In this document: piece by piece, positions 1-8,795 of the stretch | Position numbering within the stretch: the stretch's first letter is position 1 | Layout of the letters: every line of letters starts with the position of its first letter | The notes under the pieces: generated by a model | The model's database searches: none | What the model saw: only the letters and a program-made list of their open reading frames with translations | Told to the model about the DNA's origin: nothing | From: an uncultured Eubacteriales bacterium | GTDB lineage: Bacteria > Bacillota > Clostridia > Oscillospirales > Acutalibacteraceae | Direction of reading: 5' to 3' | DNA: 48,657 nucleotides | Assembly (NCBI GenBank): GCA_900315605.1 | Contig: OMZU01000011.1 | Location: forward strand, 1 to 48,657 | Made by a program: the position numbers and the translations under genes

Positions 1-148
1 GCGCAATCTTTTTGATCTTAAACGTTTGTCTGATTTCATCCGCAATTTCATCGCTGTAATTTCGATTACAGAATTATTGCAGAATTAGATTGACGTGTGC
101 GGAAGCTTTTTATTTTTGTATTTTTCTTGACGCACAAAATCAAAACAC
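1..148. other. Window edge, no supportable gene
   Basis: No reading frame here has both a credible start and a ribosome site. The only structure is a small hairpin at 54-71 with seven paired bases closed by a TTCG tetraloop. A short open stretch on the minus strand runs off the left edge but has no ATG, GTG or TTG start. Confidence 0.3.
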
Positions 149-184
149 AAAAAACTCCCGGTCAAACAAAGCCGGGAGTTTTTT
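149..184 (-). terminator. Rho-independent terminator after the repeat surface protein
   Basis: A GC-rich inverted repeat (ACTCCCGG with CCGGGAGT, 10-base loop) is flanked by A and T runs on both sides, so it could work in both directions. It lies 26 bases past the stop codon of the minus-strand surface protein gene. Confidence 0.85.
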
Positions 185-209
185 GAATGTTCAGTGTAAT
201 TGCGTGCGA

Positions 210-2267
210 CTATTCTATAGATCTTTTTACAACTAAGGCAATCACAGCCGCGTAAGCTGCTATCGCGATAATAAAGCACGGCAGCATTTGGATAGGTTCG
301 CCTGTTTTCGGAGAAGTTCCGCTTTTGTCGGTGATAACTCCGCTCTTGCCTGTCTGATCTGAGGTTGCGGCAGCTTTGCCGGACTGATCGGCGGTTGCGG
401 CAGCATTGCCGGATTGATCGGCGGTTGCCGTTGATTTAGCCTGATCGCTGCCTACAGACTCTTCGTTTTTGCCGAAGCCGGTCTGATCTTCATTTGTTGT
501 GACGTCCTCCGGAGATCCATCTTCACTGAATCGCGCGAAACCGGTAACTCCCATCCACATCCTCAAAACAACTTTTCTGTCGGATGAATAGCCGTTTTCG
601 TCCACAGTGCCCTCTACAACCTCATAATCGCTGCCTGTGAACTCCCAGCGAATGAAGCCGGGCAGATCGTCGGGGACTTCAAAAACAAAATCCTCGCCTA
701 CTCCGACCTCGGCGCACCAACATTCGGGCTCATATTCGCTGTTGTTAGTTTGGATATGCACAAGATGAAAGTCATCGTCATTGTCCCAATCAAAGCACAT
801 TACGGCGTTGATATCCGAAAACGCTCTTAGAACAACTTTACTGTCATTAGAAGTACCGTCATTATCAACGAATCCCTCGACTACTTCATAATCTCCCGAA
901 AACTGCCATTCGTAAAAGTACACGTCTCCAACATCATCGGGAGCGATGAACGTATAGGTCGAGCCTGCCTTTATTTCCGTAACAATAGGCTCAGGTGTAT
1001 AGTCCTTGTTATTGGAATCAACATAAACCTTTATGGTTTCGTCGGCGGAATACTCGGCAAAGCGCGCAAAGCCCGTAACTGCTGAGCGGGGCTTTAAAAT
1101 AACTGTTCTGTAGCGCGAAAAGCCTTCCTCAACGTCTCCGCCTACCACGTCATATTCGCCTTTAAATTCCCAGCCGATAAAGCCCGGAACTTCCTTGGGA
1201 ACAGAGAAAGTGAAGCTTTTTCCATAGCCGACCTCAGCCTGAGTACATTCGGGAACATAATCTTTGCTGTTGGTTTCTACATAAGCAAAATGGAAGCCGG
1301 TATTGTTTTCAAAGCAGGCGGTAACAAATACGTCTGAGTACGGCTTGATGACAAGGGTTCTGTCAAAGGACTCTCCGAATCTGTCAACGCTTCCCTGAAT
1401 CACCTTATATTTGCCTGAAAGTCTCCATGAGTAAAAATACTTATCGTCGCCGGAAAGCAGCCCTTCTTCGTGAAAAGACGGAATATTTTTCGGCATTGTC
1501 AGAGTAAATTCAGATGCGGGTTCGACTTTAGTTATCGGAGCCTCCGGGGTGTATATAGGATCGTTTGATCTGATTGAAACCCTGTAAGCTTCGCCCGAAC
1601 CGGTTTCATCAAACCAGGCAAAGCCAGTGAGTCTTGAGCGAGGCTTTAATACAACTGTTCTGTCGGAAGAAGAGTCTTGGTCAACATTTCCCTCGATCAC
1701 GTCATAATCGCCTGAAAATTCCCAGCCGATAAAGCCCGGAATATCCTCAGGAACAGAAAAAGTGTAGCTGTCTCCCAATCCGACCTCACCACCGGGGCTG
1801 TCCGGAACAAAAATACTGCTGTTTGTTTCAACATAAGTTAAATGGAAGCCGGTATTGTATTCAAACCAGGCGGTAACAGAGACGTCTGACAACGGCTTGA
1901 TAACGAGCGTTCTGTCAAAGGAATCTCCGAATTCGTCAACGCTTCCCTGAACCACATCATATTCGCCCGAAAGCCTCCAGGAGTAAAAATACACATCGTC
2001 GCCGGAAAGCAGCCCTTCTTCGTGATAAGACGGGATGCTTTTTGGCATGGTCAGCGTAAATTCAGAGCCGACTTCGACTTCCGTAACCGGATTTTCGGGA
2101 GAGTAGATCTCGTTGTTGGATTCGATCGAAACTGTATTTACAGTGTTTTTATTTTCGTTTTTAGCCGGAAGCTCCTCGGCAAAAGCCGCACCGGGAACTA
2201 TCACTGCCGCAAGCAGAAGCACAGCCGTGAGCAGCGCGGAAAGCTTGATTTGTTTTCTTTTTTTCAT
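210..2267 (-). CDS. Secreted, wall-anchored protein with six beta-rich repeats
   Basis: A 685-residue exported protein of unknown function. Residues 1-30 form a signal peptide with lysines, a hydrophobic core and an AFA cleavage site. Residues ~40-580 hold six units of about 85-100 residues, alternating between two subtypes (A-B three times). Each unit has a W-x-F/L-SG-x-Y core, a G-x-VD turn, a DR(T/K)-V-(V/I)-L/IKP strand, and a closing A-x-F. A low-complexity linker with ADQSG-type repeats follows. The C-terminus has SPKTG (652-656), a hydrophobic stretch and a short KR tail, a sortase sorting signal of the SPKTG type known from Clostridioides difficile SrtB substrates. The start ATG has AAAGGA 8 bases upstream. 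The gene follows another anchored protein gene by 63 bases and may share its transcript. An adhesin or Ig-like stalk role is inferred only. Confidence 0.85.
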   Translation of the reverse strand: MKKRKQIKLSALLTAVLLLAAVIVPGAAFAEELPAKNENKNTVNTVSIESNNEIYSPENPVTEVEVGSEFTLTMPKSIPSYHEEGLLSGDDVYFYSWRLSGEYDVVQGSVDEFGDSFDRTLVIKPLSDVSVTAWFEYNTGFHLTYVETNSSIFVPDSPGGEVGLGDSYTFSVPEDIPGFIGWEFSGDYDVIEGNVDQDSSSDRTVVLKPRSRLTGFAWFDETGSGEAYRVSIRSNDPIYTPEAPITKVEPASEFTLTMPKNIPSFHEEGLLSGDDKYFYSWRLSGKYKVIQGSVDRFGESFDRTLVIKPYSDVFVTACFENNTGFHFAYVETNSKDYVPECTQAEVGYGKSFTFSVPKEVPGFIGWEFKGEYDVVGGDVEEGFSRYRTVILKPRSAVTGFARFAEYSADETIKVYVDSNNKDYTPEPIVTEIKAGSTYTFIAPDDVGDVYFYEWQFSGDYEVVEGFVDNDGTSNDSKVVLRAFSDINAVMCFDWDNDDDFHLVHIQTNNSEYEPECWCAEVGVGEDFVFEVPDDLPGFIRWEFTGSDYEVVEGTVDENGYSSDRKVVLRMWMGVTGFARFSEDGSPEDVTTNEDQTGFGKNEESVGSDQAKSTATADQSGNAAATADQSGKAAATSDQTGKSGVITDKSGTSPKTGEPIQMLPCFIIAIAAYAAVIALVVKRSIE

Positions 2268-2330
2268 TTGTTTTTCCTTTCATGAAAAGTCATAACTGTG
2301 CGATCCGCACACCTAAAAAACGGTGTTGCC

Positions 2331-3476
2331 TCAATACTCTCTCTTTTTTCTTGAAAGGAATAAAGCTCCTGCTGCTGCGACCATCATGCCGCCTAAAACA
2401 AAGAGAACTGTTGTCTCCGGACCTGTTGTAACTGACCTTGCTCCGCCGGTCGTGGTTGAGCTGCCTGTGGAGCTGCCTGAGCTTACTGTTCGGGTTCCGC
2501 CTGTTCCGGTGTTGTTCGCTGCCGGAGTGCCGTTTCCGCCGCTGCCGGAGGAAGAATTGCTGCTTGAGCCGGGATCTGAGCTTGAGCCGCCGTCGCTGCT
2601 GCCGTCGCCGCTGCTTGTGCTGCCGCCGGGCAAGCTTGACTTATCTTCGCTCCAATCAACGCTGACGCCGGTCTCCTTGATAGCCTTTGTAACATCATCC
2701 TTGCCGAGTCCGAGAGCGGCTGCTGAGTCGTCAACCAAGCTTTGGTCGTCTTTTCCTGAATATTCTCTTGCATTGCTGAGCATATTAGTCAGGAACTGTA
2801 CGAGCAGCTCATATTTGGATCCTACCGCAACTTTGCCGACAATATTACCGATAGAAGTGACTTGAAGGCGCGGACCGTATTTATCTTGGTCAACTCCGTT
2901 ATCCCAAACCACTTCGTGGGCTTTTTTGTTTGAATCCTGAGGATTTTCTACCATATTGCCTGTCCAGCTTGCTGTGTGTCCAAGGCATGATTCGCCGAGC
3001 AAAAGGTCATAGGTTTGCAGCGACCAAGTCGATCCTGCCGCAAAGATAACGAAATAGTTATGATCCGAAGCAAGCTCGAAGCCCTTTTCTACAAGATCAA
3101 AGGAATACTTTCCGTCGCTTTCCTTTTTCATTTTACCTTTTTTAGCTCCCCAAGTTATCATTGCACCGTCCTTGAGGTCGTACAGATAAGTGAAAACGCC
3201 TTGATCGACAATATTTTGAGACCAATCGGACGGGACCTCAAAATAAATCGCGTTATTTGAGCCTGTTGATTCGCTGTCTGCTTCCGCGCCGACATTTGAA
3301 TCGGCTTCTTCCGCACCCACGTTTGAATCGGTTTCTTCCGCACCCACGGGTTCTGCCTCTGTTGCTGCAACCGCTTCTCCCTCTGCCTCAGCCGCAGAAA
3401 CGGAGAGCGGCAGAGCCGATAACAGCAGGGTTGCCGATATCAAAAATGCGATCGTTTTTTTCAGTGATTTCTTCAT
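2331..3476 (-). CDS. Secreted CBM26-like surface protein with C-terminal anchor
   Basis: A 381-residue exported protein. The start is the ATG at 3476, which has GGAGG 8 bases upstream; an in-frame GTG further out lies inside that site. Residues 1-28 are a signal peptide ending in SVSA. A short acidic repeat (GAEE-DSNV) follows. The next ~100 residues have the layout of a CBM26-type starch-binding module: an opening IYFEVPSDW, aromatic strands, and a late 'FVIFAAG...QTYDL' segment. A Ser/Gly/Asp-rich linker of about 90 residues leads to VTTG, a hydrophobic span and a KKREY tail, resembling a degenerate sorting signal. The wall protein at 44274-45602 shares the x-F-x-x-PSDW opening. Carbohydrate binding is inferred from pattern, not shown. 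Confidence 0.75.
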   Translation of the reverse strand: MKKSLKKTIAFLISATLLLSALPLSVSAAEAEGEAVAATEAEPVGAEETDSNVGAEEADSNVGAEADSESTGSNNAIYFEVPSDWSQNIVDQGVFTYLYDLKDGAMITWGAKKGKMKKESDGKYSFDLVEKGFELASDHNYFVIFAAGSTWSLQTYDLLLGESCLGHTASWTGNMVENPQDSNKKAHEVVWDNGVDQDKYGPRLQVTSIGNIVGKVAVGSKYELLVQFLTNMLSNAREYSGKDDQSLVDDSAAALGLGKDDVTKAIKETGVSVDWSEDKSSLPGGSTSSGDGSSDGGSSSDPGSSSNSSSGSGGNGTPAANNTGTGGTRTVSSGSSTGSSTTTGGARSVTTGPETTVLFVLGGMMVAAAGALFLSRKKREY

Positions 3477-3583
3477 AGTTTTTACCTCCACTTTTTTGTT
3501 TATCTCGCCGTTTGTAAAGCTTTACCGAAAAAGATACCTGTGGCGAGGATTTTTTGCAGCTTAATGCTGCTCTTCTGATTTTT

Positions 3584-3589
3584 ATTATA
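3584..3589 (-). promoter_or_regulatory. Candidate extended -10 promoter for the CBM26-like gene
   Basis: On the minus strand TATAAT is preceded by TG one base upstream (extended -10), with no good -35. A small palindrome, CTTCA-N3-TGAAG at 3593-3605, lies just upstream. The leader to the start codon is about 100 bases and includes the perfect palindrome GTAAAGCTTTAC near 3516-3527. Confidence 0.45.
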
Positions 3590-3650
3590 TCACTTCAATC
3601 TGAAGTTTATCTAAAGATTTTACAATTTTTATACTATTTTTCCATAATAA

Positions 3651-3792
3651 ATGAAAAATTTCGGTCGGACAAAAGCCTTTGATATAAAAAATACGTTTAT
3701 TCCCAAAGGTGATTTTAATGGACGATTTTGGTCGGGAAGAAAACATTTTTGCCTACGAAAACGTTTATCCCCGACCGATATTATTCATTTTT
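3651..3792. repeat. Imperfect inverted repeat with internal direct repeats
   Basis: The outer arms (3651-3668 and 3771-3792) both carry TCGGTCGG next to an AT-rich ATGAA-type stretch and pair imperfectly. Inside, two degenerate direct copies share GGTCGG followed about 40 bases later by ACGTTTAT-CCC. No reading frame or promoter stands out. It may be an old, decayed repeat element that served as a landing zone for the miniature element next to it. Confidence 0.4.
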
Positions 3793-3801
3793 CAGTCTTA
3801 A

Positions 3802-3962
3802 GGGCACCTCTAAAAATTCACTGTTGTTCAAAGGTGCGGATATTTTATAGTAGATTTTTGTCAAAACGGCGATGTCATACTGACGTATAACGAGGCGTTT
3901 TGGCAGAAATATGCTGTGAAAGATTTGTGACTATGGGCAGCTATGAATTTTTAGAGGTGCCC
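3802..3962 (+). mobile_element. MITE-like element, copy 1, flanked by TTAA
   Basis: A 161-base non-coding element with perfect 19-base terminal inverted repeats beginning GGGCACCTCTAAAAATTCA and a TTAA on each side (3798-3801 and 3963-3966). A second copy in opposite orientation at 41300-41443 is nearly identical, apart from a 17-base internal segment present only here and a few substitutions. The flanks outside TTAA repeat a 13-base motif, TTTTCAGTCTTAA, suggesting insertion into one unit of a short tandem repeat. It encodes no transposase, so it would have to be moved by an enzyme encoded elsewhere. Confidence 0.85.
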
Positions 3963-3991
3963 TTAAGTTTTCAGTCTTAAATATGATATCT

Positions 3992-6900
3992 TTAGTCCTC
4001 GGTCTGCTCCAGATCGCTTTCGCTGACTGTTTTTATTTCTTTCTTGTTCAGCAGGTCGTAAATGACCGGGATCACGTAGAGCGTCATAATCGTTGCGTAA
4101 ACAAGTCCGCCTATGCAGACAATAGCGAGCGGCTGCATCATCTCGGCTCCCGTGCCGATCCCCAGAGCCATTACCGAAAGTCCGAGCACGGTGGTCAGCG
4201 CGGTGATAAGGATCGGGCGCATACGGGTCTTGCCGGCTTCGACGATCGCCTCGCGGCGTTCCTTGCCCTCGATCCTGAGGTTGTTGATGTAATCGACCAG
4301 CACGATACCGTTGTTTACGATAATACCGCAAAGCATGATAAAGCCGAGCAGCGAGATAACGCTGACGTCAAAGCCCGTTATCAGCAGTGCAATAAAGCCG
4401 CCGGTGAACGCGAGCGGGATCGTGAACATGATTATGAACGGTGATTTCAGGCTCTGGAACTGAGCCGCCATGATCAGATAGATAAGGATAACGCCTATGA
4501 GCATCATCAGCATGAGCTGATACAAAGCGTCCATTGTCATTTTGTCCGAGCCCTCAAAGCTGTAGGTGCAGCCTGCCGGAAGCTCAAGCTCCTCAAACGC
4601 CGCCTTTGCGTTGTTCGTCGCGTGGGTCAGGCTGCTGTTTTCGGCAATCGTTCCGCTGAGCGTTACAAAACGCTTTTGGTTCTCGCGCTTGATGACCTCC
4701 ATGGTTTCTCCGCGCGAGATGTCGGCGATCGAAGAAAGCGAAGTATTTTTCTCCTTGCCCTCTTTGTCGGTGTATTTTATTGAAATGTCGCTCACGTCGT
4801 CGGAGTTGATCTTTTGCGCCTCGTCCTTGACAACAACGATGTCAATGTCCTTGCCGTCCGAGGTTTTGAGAGTGGTCGAGGTCTTTTCTCCCGAAACCGC
4901 AGCAGCGACCTGCTGGAACACCTGAGCCACGGTCAAGCCCTTTTCGGCTGCCTTTAGCTTGTCAACGCTTACCCTGATCTCGGGCGAGCTTTCGCTCAGT
5001 CCGTTGTCAACCTCGTCAATGCCCTCGACCTTTTCGAGCTTTTCCGCCGCAGTCTCCGCCGCTGCTCTAAGGTCGTCGAGCTCCTCTCCGTATATTTTGA
5101 CAGCAACGCTTCCGTCGCCGATAAGCGTTGACATCGAGCTCATGCTGCCCGAACCGATCTCTACATCGCCCTTGATATCGGCGAATTCGTCCTTTAGTTC
5201 TTCCGATATGCGCTTGCCCTGCTTTACGCAGTCGGACTTCAAAACGCCGTAGGCTGTGATCGAGCCTGCCTCGGAGGACGCACCGCCGGCTGAAATGCCC
5301 ATCAGCGAGGATTCACTGCCGGTGGTAACTCCGACCGTCTCGAACTCGTCGTATTTGACCATAGCCTCGCTGATCCTGTTCGCGACCTCAACGGTCTCGT
5401 CAAAGGTCGCGTTGCCGTCGAGAGTGACGCTGACCTGGACCTCGGTCGAGCTCATGTCGGGCATAAAGCTGAAGCCCCTTGCAAGGGCAGCAAAGCCGCT
5501 TGCAAAAAGCAGCGCGATCACCAGCAGGAGAGTTATCAGTCTGTGGCGAAGCGTGAATTTGAGCGTTTTTTCGTATACTTTTAAGATCTTGCTTTGTGAA
5601 GCTTCCTTTTGCGGCTTGATTTTGCGCAGCATTTTGCCGCTCATTGCCGGAACAAGTGTGAGCGCGACGATAAGGCTCGCGATAAGCGAATAGGCGATCG
5701 TGAGAGCCATGTCAACAAAGAGCTGACGGGTCACGCCCTCGACAAATACTATCGGCAAAAATACCGAGATCGTTGTGAGGGTCGAGGCGACGATCGCGCC
5801 CGAAACCTGCCTTGCGCCGTTCATCGCCGCCTTTATCGGCGGGTGTCCCAGTCCGCGCAGGCGGAAGATGTTTTCGATCACGACAACCGAGTTGTCAACC
5901 AACATTCCCACGCCGATCGCCAAGCCCGAAAGCGAGATCACGTTCAGCGATATCGAGCTGAAATACATCAAAACTATCGCGAAAATCAGGCTTATCGGGA
6001 TGGAAACCGCGATGATGATCGTCGGCTTTATGTCGCGCAGGAAGAAGAACAGAATTATTATCGCCAAAACCGCGCCCATGAGCAGGTTTTGGAGCACGCT
6101 TCCCACTCTTATATTAATGTAGTCGCCCTGGTTGTAAAGGGTGGTAAAGCTCAGACCCTCGTACTTTTCCTCAAGGGCTTTAAGCTCGTTTCTGATATTG
6201 TCGCTGACGGTCGAGGTCGCGATATTGCTCTGCTTTGAAAAGCTGAGGATAACGCCGTCGCGTCCGTTGATCTTTGCGTAAAGCTCGTCGGAGTTGTCGG
6301 CAACAAAGATATCGGCAACGTCGCCCAGCTCGACAACTCCGATACCGTCGATCGAGGTATCGAACAGCGCAAGGGTCTCAAGCGATTTTTCGTCGGGAAG
6401 CTTGTCGCCCACACGCACCATAAGCTTGTTGTTGTCGTCGTCGGTAACATAGCCGGCAGGCATCGAAAAGTTTTGCGCGGTCAAGATTCCGGCGATCGTT
6501 TCGAGCGTAACGGTGTTGTTCATATCCGCCTTGTCCTTTGCCTCGGACTTCTTCTCGCTGAGCTCCTCAAGCGAGGAATCAAGCTCCTTTTTTGCGCCCT
6601 CAAGCTGAGCCACCGCGCTTTGAAGCTCGCTCTGCTTGGTTGTCAGGGCAGAGAGAGCCGCGCCCATCTTGAAGTCCGCGCCGGACTGCTGCTCGGAAAT
6701 GGTAGCCAAAGCCTCGTTGACCGTCATCGACTTGTCGTCGAGCCCCTCAAGAGCCTTGTCGATCTGCTCTATTCCGGAATTGATCTGCGCGATCTGCGAA
6801 GTTATGCTTTCGAGCGTTTTGTCAAGCAGAGAGGTGTCGGTGCCGAAATCCTTTAGCGAGGCGTTCACGTTCTCTATTGACGAATCTATTTTATCTATCG

Positions 6901-8029
6901 CGTTTTCAGCCGCGGTTATGGTCTGAACCAGATCCTCTTTTTTGATGCCGTAGGGCTCAAGCTGCTCGTCAATCTCGGCAAGCCGACTGTTGAGCTCGGC
7001 AATGCCCTCCTCGGTCAGATCCGAAGAAGCGAGCTGACCCAAAAGCTCCTTGTATCTGTCGCTGATATCGTTGAGAAAATCGAGCCTTGAAACAGCCTTT
7101 TGCTTTTGCTCCAGCAAGTCGTTGTAGGTTTCCTTGAACTTGAGCAGAGCCTGATAAGAGGTCTCCAAAAGCTGCTTTGTCTGAGCGAGCGCGGACTTTT
7201 GGTCAAGCAGCTCCATTTTTGCCGAGAGCAGCTTTGTCGAGCCGTTTTCAGCCTCGTTCTGCGCCTGAGCAAGCTGCTTTGCAAGAGCCTCCTGCTGAGA
7301 GTTGATCTCGTCCATCGAATCCGAGATCGTCTGAGACCCGTCCTTTGCCTGCTCGATATTGTCGTTTATCTGCTCCTGCGCCTCGCTCAGCTTATCCTCG
7401 GCGTCGGCGAACTGGTCGTCGAGCGCGGCGGCGATTTTTTCGTTGAGCCTGTCGATCTTCTCCTGAGAGAGCACGATGTTTTCTTTTTCGATCACGATTC
7501 CCTTGTCGCTGACCGAAGCCACGCCGTCGATGCCCTCGATCTTGTTCATAAGCTCGCTGCTTACAAAATCCGAAATTTCCTGTCTGTCCTTGCCCTCAAA
7601 ATCGACCGCTGCCATAGCAACGGGAAGAATATTGGGGTTGACCTTGATAAGATAGGGCGCGCCGACCTCGTCGGGCCACAGATCGGACACCGCGTCAAGC
7701 CCCGACCTGACGTCAACGGTCGCCGAATCCATATTGGTGCCGTCCTCAAACTCGATCATAATGACCGAATAGTTCTCGGCAGACTGCGAGGTGACAGTCT
7801 TTACGCCGTCAACGACCGAAAGAGCCTGTTCAAGCGGCTTTGAGACCACGGTCTCCACCGTTTCGGGGGTCTGACCGCCATAGGTGGTCATAATGATGAC
7901 GTAAGGAAAATCCATGTTCGGCAGCAGATCGGGGGTCATTCTGGTAAAGGAAACGATTCCCAAAACAAGAACAACGACCACGCTGACAAATACAGTCATA
8001 GGCTTTCTGACGCTGAATTTTGATAACAT
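3992..8029 (-). CDS. RND-family exporter with large coiled-coil insertion
   Basis: A 1345-residue permease of the HAE1/SwrC-like RND superfamily, which exports hydrophobic or amphiphilic compounds using an ion gradient. TM1 is at ~12-30 and an extracellular porter region follows. From ~185 to ~505 the first large loop carries an Ala/Glu/Gln/Lys-rich heptad region of roughly 310 residues, which explains the length above the usual ~1030. The 'LMVRVGD' porter part, TM2-6, the second loop and TM7-12 follow. TM4 reads GMLVDNSVVVIEN and TM10 VNNGIVLVDY, so the AcrB relay residues Asp408 and Lys940 are both Asn here, as appears common in Firmicutes homologues, while Asp407 is kept. No membrane-fusion or outer-membrane partner is nearby. 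AGGAAGG lies 5-10 bases before the ATG. The start is 55 bases after the restriction gene. Confidence 0.93.
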   Translation of the reverse strand: MLSKFSVRKPMTVFVSVVVVLVLGIVSFTRMTPDLLPNMDFPYVIIMTTYGGQTPETVETVVSKPLEQALSVVDGVKTVTSQSAENYSVIMIEFEDGTNMDSATVDVRSGLDAVSDLWPDEVGAPYLIKVNPNILPVAMAAVDFEGKDRQEISDFVSSELMNKIEGIDGVASVSDKGIVIEKENIVLSQEKIDRLNEKIAAALDDQFADAEDKLSEAQEQINDNIEQAKDGSQTISDSMDEINSQQEALAKQLAQAQNEAENGSTKLLSAKMELLDQKSALAQTKQLLETSYQALLKFKETYNDLLEQKQKAVSRLDFLNDISDRYKELLGQLASSDLTEEGIAELNSRLAEIDEQLEPYGIKKEDLVQTITAAENAIDKIDSSIENVNASLKDFGTDTSLLDKTLESITSQIAQINSGIEQIDKALEGLDDKSMTVNEALATISEQQSGADFKMGAALSALTTKQSELQSAVAQLEGAKKELDSSLEELSEKKSEAKDKADMNNTVTLETIAGILTAQNFSMPAGYVTDDDNNKLMVRVGDKLPDEKSLETLALFDTSIDGIGVVELGDVADIFVADNSDELYAKINGRDGVILSFSKQSNIATSTVSDNIRNELKALEEKYEGLSFTTLYNQGDYINIRVGSVLQNLLMGAVLAIIILFFFLRDIKPTIIIAVSIPISLIFAIVLMYFSSISLNVISLSGLAIGVGMLVDNSVVVIENIFRLRGLGHPPIKAAMNGARQVSGAIVASTLTTISVFLPIVFVEGVTRQLFVDMALTIAYSLIASLIVALTLVPAMSGKMLRKIKPQKEASQSKILKVYEKTLKFTLRHRLITLLLVIALLFASGFAALARGFSFMPDMSSTEVQVSVTLDGNATFDETVEVANRISEAMVKYDEFETVGVTTGSESSLMGISAGGASSEAGSITAYGVLKSDCVKQGKRISEELKDEFADIKGDVEIGSGSMSSMSTLIGDGSVAVKIYGEELDDLRAAAETAAEKLEKVEGIDEVDNGLSESSPEIRVSVDKLKAAEKGLTVAQVFQQVAAAVSGEKTSTTLKTSDGKDIDIVVVKDEAQKINSDDVSDISIKYTDKEGKEKNTSLSSIADISRGETMEVIKRENQKRFVTLSGTIAENSSLTHATNNAKAAFEELELPAGCTYSFEGSDKMTMDALYQLMLMMLIGVILIYLIMAAQFQSLKSPFIIMFTIPLAFTGGFIALLITGFDVSVISLLGFIMLCGIIVNNGIVLVDYINNLRIEGKERREAIVEAGKTRMRPILITALTTVLGLSVMALGIGTGAEMMQPLAIVCIGGLVYATIMTLYVIPVIYDLLNKKEIKTVSESDLEQTED

Positions 8030-8084
8030 ACAATACCTTCCTGTTCACGCGGATCGTTCAGCCGCGTTTAGTTAGTAGAAAAAA

Positions 8085-8795
8085 TCAATTTAGATGTTCG
8101 TGAATTATCCGCTTTATAAGCTTTTGTGCGTTTTCCTCTCCCGAAAGCTCAATGAGTTTGCGGTAATCCTCAATCTCGTTTCCTGAAAAAACCAGAGATA
8201 TTATTTTCTCATATTTACCCGCAACATGCTCATAGCTTTCCGGATATGCCCAAAAACAGCGAAGGCAAAAATCGCTGTCCTTTCTTTCCCAGTTTTCGCA
8301 ATGCTGACAAGTCCATGATTTTGTGCGGTTTGCGGACGGGCTTAACAGCATAAAATAATCAGTATCTTCTTCGCTGTGCTCGCCGCCTATTTCATAAGGG
8401 ATACGGTGATCCACCTGCAAAACAGATTCGTCAACTGTATCAAGGTAAATGAAGCATTTTGATCCGTATTTGTCTATCAACGCTTGTTTAAGTGCTTTTG
8501 AAAGCACTGTGCGTCCGGTTGCTTTTGAGAGGATGTTCTTTGCCTGTGACGGGTCGCCGAATCTATACGCGGCAATGCTTCTTCCGTCTTTGCCGGTTAC
8601 ACGATAGGTCACAACAGGTATTCCGTATTCGCGAACATCTCTGACAGCTCTGGGCGGATGATTGTAACCATAGATATTTTTCAGTTCCTCGGATGTTATA
8701 AATCCGTGCTCAAGAATATGTTGGATGACGGTTCTCGGTCTCTTAGCAGTCACCGACTGCAACAGCTCAAGAAATTCTTTTGGATAATCGTTCAT
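8085..8795 (-). CDS. HNH restriction endonuclease (type II) with zinc ribbon
   Basis: A 236-residue protein, probably the nuclease of a type II restriction-modification pair that cuts unmethylated DNA. Residues ~20-62 look like a winged helix-turn-helix (ITSEELKNIYGYNHPPRAV). The HNH/beta-beta-alpha core includes VDHRIP (Asp129-His130), a GGEH turn, and NRTKSW with Asn156. A zinc-ribbon-like pair, C163-x2-C166 and C177-x2-C180, follows directly. Its ATG overlaps the stop of the adenine methylase gene by four bases (ATGA), so the two are translationally coupled with the methylase first, an order that protects the host. I do not recognise the recognition site. A different HNH function, such as a homing or phage-type nuclease, is less likely given the coupled methylase. 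Confidence 0.8.
   Translation of the reverse strand: MNDYPKEFLELLQSVTAKRPRTVIQHILEHGFITSEELKNIYGYNHPPRAVRDVREYGIPVVTYRVTGKDGRSIAAYRFGDPSQAKNILSKATGRTVLSKALKQALIDKYGSKCFIYLDTVDESVLQVDHRIPYEIGGEHSEEDTDYFMLLSPSANRTKSWTCQHCENWERKDSDFCLRCFWAYPESYEHVAGKYEKIISLVFSGNEIEDYRKLIELSGEENAQKLIKRIIHEHLN

Noticed and set aside
85-279. Minus-strand frame at the left edge with a Cys-rich start
   Set aside because: It overlaps the terminator and the 3' end of the surface protein gene, and its start has no ribosome site.
5609-7843. Long plus-strand frames opposite the RND exporter
   Set aside because: Their products are rich in Arg, His and Asp in the pattern typical of antisense shadows, without ribosome sites. 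The RND protein on the minus strand is unambiguous.
8047-8069. Terminator between the restriction gene and the RND gene (ACGCGG with CCGCGT stem)
   Set aside because: The stem is only six bases with a 10-base loop and no T run follows, so it is too weak to call.
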